In this document: in pieces, positions 25,216-30,927 of the stretch
Numbering within the stretch: the first letter of the stretch is position 1
Layout: every line of letters starts with the position of its first letter
Assembly: GCA_036897095.1 (NCBI GenBank)
Contig: JAYMSP010001554.1
Span: forward strand, 1-30,927
DNA from: Plantago elongata
Lineage: Eukaryota; Streptophyta; Magnoliopsida; Lamiales; Plantaginaceae
Reading direction: 5' to 3'
Length of the DNA: 30,927 nucleotides
Program-made: the position numbers and the translations under genes
The notes under the pieces: model-generated
Seen by the model: only the letters and a program-made list of their open reading frames with translations
Database searches by the model: none
What the model was told of the DNA's origin: nothing

Positions 25216-25938
25216 TTTCTTCACTTTCATACTTTATTTACTCTCTTTCCTACTTTATTCATTATTTCTTCTACTTTATATTGGAACTCGTGTATGGGCC
25301 AACGGAAAGTTTAGTCCCAGGCGCAGGAAGTTACATAGTACATAAAAATCATTATAAAAGAAAACACGTCTTTTGACCTATAATGAAATTTTAATTCTTT
25401 CCTCCTTTTTTATTCTATACATATCCATATTCCGCTTTCTTCTTTTTTCTATGCTTCTTTACAAATATATCAGATCTATTTGATTTTCCTCTTCTTCAAT
25501 TATTATGCGCTATCTCTCAGATTTGCTAGATTAGCAGTGTAGTTCCAATCGCAGCCGGTTATGAGATCGAAAATATAGAAGAAAATTACCGAAATTTAGA
25601 GGAGGAAATCAATTTGACGATTTAGTTAGATATGGTTTCTAGATTTTATGTTTTTCTACAAAACAATCTCAATTTGTTTTTTCATTTTAAACCCAAAATC
25701 GTTGAAATCGGTGGTCATCGGCGGTTTTCAAATCTCAAGTTTTTTAGAGGGTTTAGGATGTGCAAAGGACAGTTCAAAATCAATTTTTGTCTGTACGATC
25801 CGACAATCGGTCCGATCCGAATTTTACAACGCAGCGCTAATTCGTCAACAAGCACAATCAAATGACTCAGGTCAAGTAATTCATTATTTGTTCTAGGCAT
25901 ACAATCATTCACCAATTTGTGATGCAAGTTTGTAAGAC
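25216..25938. other. Region without a recognised gene
   Basis: T-rich leader-like sequence (25200-25500). Overlapping plus-strand frames at 25632-25896 show no domain; one of them starts with ATG at 25632. This could be the decayed 5' part of the minus-strand LINE-like element or an unidentified short gene; the sequence does not decide. Confidence 0.35.
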
Positions 25939-25941
25939 TAA

Positions 25942-26098
25942 GTGGCTGTTTGAATGGGGATTTGAATATCCCCATTTGGCTCGATGAACAGTGATTTGGC
26001 CTAGAATACACTTAAAATACCCTACTCAAATGTACATCCAAACATAATTTTTACCAAAATCCATCCAAACGCCTACTCAAATGTCCATCCAATCAGCC
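25942..26098. mobile_element. Small MITE, Tourist/PIF-like or hAT-like
   Basis: The left end GTGGCTGTTTGAATGG and the inverse of the right end (GGCTGATTGGATGG) match at most positions. Edges are flanked by TAA (25939-25941) and TTA (26099-26101), compatible with the TWA targets of PIF/Harbinger elements though not identical. The interior repeats CTACTCAAATGTNCATCCAA near the right end. At 157 bp with no coding capacity it fits a MITE; superfamily is tentative. Confidence 0.55.
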
Positions 26099-26101
26099 TT
26101 A

Positions 26102-26654
26102 ATTGCATTCTTGTAGATTGTCGGGAGCATATCGAACGATTAGAAAAAAGATGTTGATTGCGGGACTATTTCTATCGATTTGAATCGGTTTTTACAATCT
26201 TCCAATGACTCGTGACATCACTTGGGTAAATTTGTATCAAACTTTGTACTTCTTCGAGATTGAGTTTGTGATTATTGTTTATTTTTGTTATGTTATTCAT
26301 CTATTGCTTTTATTGGTTATCCCTACCATGTCTATGACTAGCTAAACACTCCATCATGAGGTCGTGATAGATTATATGAACGTTAACTATGGTGGTGATT
26401 CATATATGGTGTAAGCCTTTCAAATTGACAATGTGATGTATGTGTTTCAATGGGTGAACACACTTGCTTCGTGATTTTTATCATCACCATAAAAAGACGC
26501 AACTTCACACCTAACTTGAAGTCCATCATGAAAAGTGAAGCATTTGATGTGCACACAATTAATTACCATGTAAATAAAAGTAGTTTTGTAGAAAAACAAG
26601 TTTAAACACAAGTTCTATCACTTAACTAAAAACTAAGCTCCGTAAAGTTTTGGA
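26102..26654. other. Non-coding stretch before the tandem duplication
   Basis: AT-rich with no sizeable open frame, no matching copy elsewhere in the window and no recognised motif. Confidence 0.4.
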
Positions 26655-28717
26655 GTCAATAGTTTAAATGTTGGCAAAAATTATCAATACTAGTTTCAAT
26701 ATTAACTAGCAACTCAAATCAAAATTAAACAAACAAGTCATTTTGTAAACTTATGGGAAAGACATGGAACATGGTAACAATTATTGGAGAATAGAACTAA
26801 GGATCAACAAAATCAAGGTTTATTTGTTGTCACGCGCTCATAACAAAATCAAGGTAAACCCATGTCTATTATTCAACCAAAATAATTTGAGTGTCTTAGA
26901 CTGTCTTAATTACCAATAAAATTGTGATATACGATATATTTTGAACTTAACACGTATAAATTCAACATGGCAAGAATCCTTATTCGATTCAAACCCTACA
27001 CTATTATGACTCCCACATGATTTTAGTCAAGAATCATAATAAGGTCACAAGCAACGAACACGATCAATGGATTGACCACACATAATGCAATGTATTGTTG
27101 TCAATCGATGAAACTACGAAGAATCTTGTATATCAGATCACAAATCCAAATGAATCTGAATCCCTGATGTAATGATGTCACGAACCACATTCAAAATTCA
27201 AAATAATGTCTCACAAGGGTTTCTAGGTTAAAACCCCCTACGATATATTCAATTTACTGAAGTTCTAATGAAAGCAAGATGAAAAAACTACTTAAAATGA
27301 CTGATTCACATATAAACAAAGAAAATTGTGCTTGGATGCAACCTGTTTGCGATAAAATCATCTAAAAAAACTTTTTGACATCCAAAACGCATCATATAGT
27401 TCCAGTATCCTTCTTAAGAGTCTAGATGTGTCATGAATCGAAATTAGATCACGCTTCATTCATGAAAGTTGTAGATATTTTATCTTTTTTCCGAATGGGA
27501 CCGAATTCCATGTCATCCATAACTCATATGTGAATATTATGGATGAAATACAAAAAAATGCTCCGTTACAGTTTCATTTTATGCATGTTTAGTTCAAGTA
27601 ACTCCAAAACTTCTACTGAGCTCTATATCTAGTTTTGTTTTCATCGTTGTGCTCAATTATCTTGGTTTATCTTCTACTCATCTTTTTTTTGTTCACTCTA
27701 AACCCTCATCGGAACTTGGGGCCTCCAAATGCTCTTGTAAGAGGTCTCAAACCATGCCACCAATCTCGTGCAAACTTGTAACATGATTTTCCTCCAAAGT
27801 TATAACATAAATAATAAATATACAATTGTACAAAACATAATAAAAAAATACAAAATATATAAAACATACGATAAATAATAGAAAAAGCTAAAAAAATACA
27901 CACAATTCGATTAAAAGTTTAGGTGAATCGGTAAAATATCGACTCATTAACATCCAAGAAACACGAATAGTTCTGTAGGACACACTCGCCAAGGCACCAA
28001 GACTTGTAATATAATGTTTCATTTATCCTAATCAATTGTCACCTAGCTCCCTGTCCAGCTATTGCACGTGATGCTTTTGTGTGGCTAGCTTATCCTGATG
28101 TGATAGTCGCATATCTGTTGTTGTTCTTTGATATCCAACTGGTTGAGGTGCTTGCAAAATCTCCATACGTCATGAATAAACTTCCTCACATAACTCGCCA
28201 ACTCCAGTGCACATTTTGGCTTCTACCCATGCAAAACATTATTTCGATGGCACCCCGAGCCCCACCATAATTGTCAACACCGTGTATCCGGTTTCAAATG
28301 ATTATATATAATACATAGCCTTTCATGTACATATTCCACATGTGGAGGGGCAAATCCCTAACACTTATTATGAGCTTACTACGACTTTGTCCTAATCCTC
28401 TAATGCATGTTAGCTCGCTTGAGTAGGTCCTAAGGTCGTCAAAGTGTCTTATGGAAAGGACTTGCACAAGCTCTAGTTGGAGGGGGTTGTTAGAATGGTA
28501 TATCCAGTTTGCTTAGTGTCAAACCAGAAGGAGACTTTACGCGAAAGAGAGAGTCTACTATGAATGTTAATAGTGAATATTACGTAATAATGATTTACAT
28601 TACCAGAGAAATTTGTGCCATTTATATATTTTTTCTATCAAGAATGAGGGACTCACGAGATCGCGCCAAGTGTACACTCCATATGTGCCACTAATGCCTA
28701 ATTGGGCCCCAAGGCCT
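26655..28717. repeat. Direct tandem duplication, copy 1 (2063 bp)
   Basis: Starts GTCAATAGTTTAAATGTTGG and runs to CCTAATTGGGC and a few more bases. Colinear with copy 2 over nearly all its length with scattered substitutions and small indels. Near its right end a purine tract (GGAGGGGG, 28479-28486) is followed by TGTTAGAATGG (28488), which has the look of a polypurine tract and an LTR start. About 220 bp (28271-28490) is unique to this copy. Open frames inside (for example 28079-28270 plus and 27706-27903 minus) are not conserved as proteins beyond what the DNA repeat forces. Confidence 0.85.
28479..28717 (+). mobile_element. Possible LTR edge with polypurine tract
   Basis: GGAGGGGG directly before TGTTAGAATGG resembles the 3' polypurine tract and LTR start of a retrotransposon. 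The following 230 bases include a TTTATATATTTT box. The matching segment in copy 2 (from 30336) lacks the first bases. No clear CA end, primer-binding site or protein domain supports it further. Confidence 0.4.
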
Positions 28718-30553
28718 GTCAATAGTTTAAATGTTGGCAAAAATTATCAATACTAGTTTCAATATTAACTAGCAACTCAAATCAAAATTAAACAAACAAG
28801 TCATTTGTAAAGTTATGGGAAAGACATGGAACATGGTACAATGCTTGGAGAATATAACTAAGGATCAACAATATTAAGGTTTATTTGTTGTCACGCGCTA
28901 TTTATGTACTATAATAAAATCAAGGTAAACCCATGTCTATTATTCAACCAAAATAATTTGAGTGTCTTAGAGTAGCTTAATTACCAATTAAATTGTGATA
29001 TACGACATATTTTGAACTTAACACGTATAAATTCAACATGTCAAGAACCCTTATTCGATTTTGACCCTGCACTATTATGACTCCCACATGATCTTAGTCA
29101 AGAATCATAATAAGGTCACAAGCTACAAACATGATCAATGGATCGACACACATAAAATGTATTGGTTGTCAATCGACGAAACTAAGAAATAATCTTGTAT
29201 ATCAAATCACAAATCCAAATGAATCTGAATCCCTAATGTAATAATGTCACAAAACACTTTCAAATTCAAAATAATGTCTCCCAAGGGTTTCTAGTTTAAA
29301 ACCCCCAACATTATATTCAATTTACTAAAGTTTTGATGAAAGAAAGATGAAAAAACTACTTAAAACGAATGATTCACGCATAAACAAGGAAAATTATGCT
29401 TGGATGCAACCTGTTTATGATAAACATCCATCTAAAAAAACTTTTTTGACATCCAAAACGTATCATATAGTTCCAGTAGCCTTCTTAAGAGTCTGGATGT
29501 GTCATGAATCGAAATTTGATCGCGCTTCATTAATGAAAGTTGTAGATATTAAAACTTTTTTTCGAAATGGGACCGAATTCCATGTCAATCTTAGCTCATA
29601 TGTGAATGTTATGGATGAAACACAAAAAATGCTCCGTATTGTTCCATTTTCTGCATGTTTAGTTCAAGTAAGTTCATAATTTTCGACTGAACTATATATC
29701 TAGTTTTGTTTTCATCATTTTGCTCAATTTTCTTGGTTTATCTTCTACTCCTCTTTTTTTGAACCTCATTGGAACCTAGAGCCTCCAAATGCTCTTGTAA
29801 GAACTCTAAACCACGCCACCAACCCCGTGCAAACTTGAAACATGATTTTCCTCCAAATTCATAACATAAATATACAATCCTACAAAACATAATAAAAAAT
29901 AAAAATATATATAAAACATATGATAAACAATTAAAAAAAGCTAAAAAATGCACACAACTCGATTAAAAGTTTATGTGAATCGGTAATATATCGATTCATT
30001 TGCATCCAAGAAAACACGAATAGTTCCAGAGGATACACTCGCAAAGGCACCAAGACTTGCAACATAATGCTTCATGTCTCCGAATCAATTGTCACCTAGC
30101 TCCTTGTCCAGCCATTGCACGTGATGCTTCTATTTTGGCTATCTTATGTTGATTTGATAGCCACATATTTGTTGTTGTTCTTTGATATCCAACCGGTTGA
30201 GGTGCTTGCAAAATCTTCATACATCATGAAATAAACTTCCTGACATAACTCGCCAACTCGAGTGCATATTTTGACTTCTGCCCATGCAAAACATTATTCT
30301 GATGGCACCCCGAGGCCCACCATAACTCGCCAACGTTAGAATTTTATATCCCGTTTGCTTAGTGTCAAACCATAAGGAGACTTTACGCGAAAGAGAGAGT
30401 CTACTATGAATATTAATCGTGAATATTAATTAATAATGACTTACAATAGCATGGAAATTTATGCCATTTATATATTTTTCTATCGAGAGTGGAGGGACTC
30501 ACGAGATCGTGCCAAGTGTATGCTCCACATGTGCCACTAATGCCTAATTGGGC
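28718..30553. repeat. Direct tandem duplication, copy 2 (about 1836 bp)
   Basis: Begins GTCAATAGTTTAAATGTTGG, directly abutting copy 1, and ends CTAATTGGGC. It has 10 bases (CTCGCCAACG, about 30326-30335) where copy 1 has some 220 bp, then resumes at TTAGAAT inside the LTR-like start. The plus-strand frame at 29347-29679 (110 aa) is open here, but the matching part of copy 1 is broken by stops and shifts, so it is not taken as a gene. Confidence 0.85.
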
Positions 30554-30716
30554 GGAGTGGCGAAGTCACCATGTCTCAGAGTGGGCAATTGCTCACACTC
30601 GCCATTTCCTTTTCTCATATATATACTTGATTTTTCATATTCTACCCACTCTTTAACTTATTGCCCCTCCCCCCCCCCTCCCCCCCAAAGTTTAATATAT
30701 ATATTAAAATCTATCT

Positions 30717-30756
<40 letters not shown>

Positions 30757-30783
30757 GTGTCAAACTTAGGAGAGTGTGTAGAT
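30554..30783. other. Low-complexity spacer with C-runs and an AC microsatellite
   Basis: Contains C-rich runs at 30664-30686 and an (AC)13 repeat at 30721-30747. GGCGGAGTGGCGAAG (30552 onward) and GTGGGCAATTGCTCACACTC resemble sequence often found at plant transposon edges, but no boundary can be defined. Confidence 0.5.
30721..30747. repeat. (AC)n microsatellite
   Basis: Thirteen uninterrupted AC units plus one base, followed by ATATACACACG. Probably length-variable between individuals. Confidence 0.95.
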
Positions 30784-30927
30784 TTGAAGAAAACCAAAAT
30801 GTTTGGGATGAAGAATCATGACTGACATGTGTTCATGGAGAGGTTGGTCCTGGTTGCCTTTCGAGAATTGCTGCCCAAACCTGTGTGGAGTGCTCTTACA
30901 GAGTTGAGCTTGTTCTTCAAAAATTTG
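30784..30927 (+). pseudogene. CACTA (En/Spm) transposase DUF4218 fragment, cut by the window edge
   Basis: The frame reads MFGMKNHD, an in-frame TGA (30823-30825), then HVFMERLVLVAFRELLPKPV and ALTELSLFFKNL. This matches the conserved DUF4218 pattern (MKSHDCHVxMQRLLP...LTELSxFF) of proteins associated with CACTA elements, where Cys normally stands at the TGA site; a one-base TGC/TGT to TGA change explains it. An AG just upstream (30780-30781) could be an intron acceptor. The rest lies beyond the window, so the state of the whole element is unknown. Confidence 0.75.

Noticed and set aside
29347..29679. 110 aa frame inside repeat copy 2
   Set aside because: The corresponding part of copy 1 is disrupted by stops and shifts, so there is no sign of selection for a protein.
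30721..30747. Short regular repeat as a possible CRISPR-type array
   Set aside because: It is a plain AC dinucleotide repeat in a plant nuclear context; no spacers.

Overview
The window looks like nuclear DNA of a eudicot plant. It is AT-rich, its genes carry GT-AG introns, and the spaces between genes hold remnants of many plant transposon classes. Four host genes can be read confidently. I cannot name the species from this sequence.

Layout: (1) 885-4609, minus: RPB5, the subunit shared by nuclear RNA polymerases I, II and III. It has four exons and appears complete at 206 aa, with a TATA box and paired TGGGCT site II elements just upstream. (2) 7710-8060, plus: an intronless small EF-hand protein of the KIC/PBP1/KRP1 type. 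(3) 8400-9500: decayed transposon-related coding sequence, including a copia gag-like tail. (4) 10353-11862, plus: a four-exon beta-expansin of 251 aa. Its upstream region is tandemly duplicated, intron 1 holds a tRNA-type SINE, and intron 2 has a duplicated 3' splice site. (5) 13691-14069: a long fold-back inverted repeat. (6) 15727-18547, minus: a three-exon BTB/POZ-NPH3 protein of 542 aa, with a probable 156 bp solo TRIM LTR in intron 1.

(7) From about 19 kb to the end the window is mostly repeats. It holds a Ty3/gypsy LTR with primer-binding site and broken gag start (before 22895 to about 23340) and a LINE ORF1-like DUF4283/zinc-knuckle pseudogene on the minus strand (about 24100-25215) interrupted by a G/C homopolymer tract. 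It also holds a small MITE (25942-26098), a roughly 2 kb direct tandem duplication (26655-30553), and the start of a CACTA-type DUF4218 transposase fragment that runs off the right edge.

The genes do not form a functional cluster: transcription, calcium signalling, cell-wall loosening and NPH3-type signalling or ubiquitin adaptor roles sit side by side, as is usual in plant chromosomes. I see no undescribed multi-gene system. The most interesting signals are structural: the duplicated splice acceptor and duplicated core promoter of the expansin gene, one SINE family sitting in introns of two neighbouring genes, and the tandem 2 kb repeat with an LTR-like edge. Exon boundaries were placed by reading frame, splice consensus and remembered family similarity, without alignment tools.
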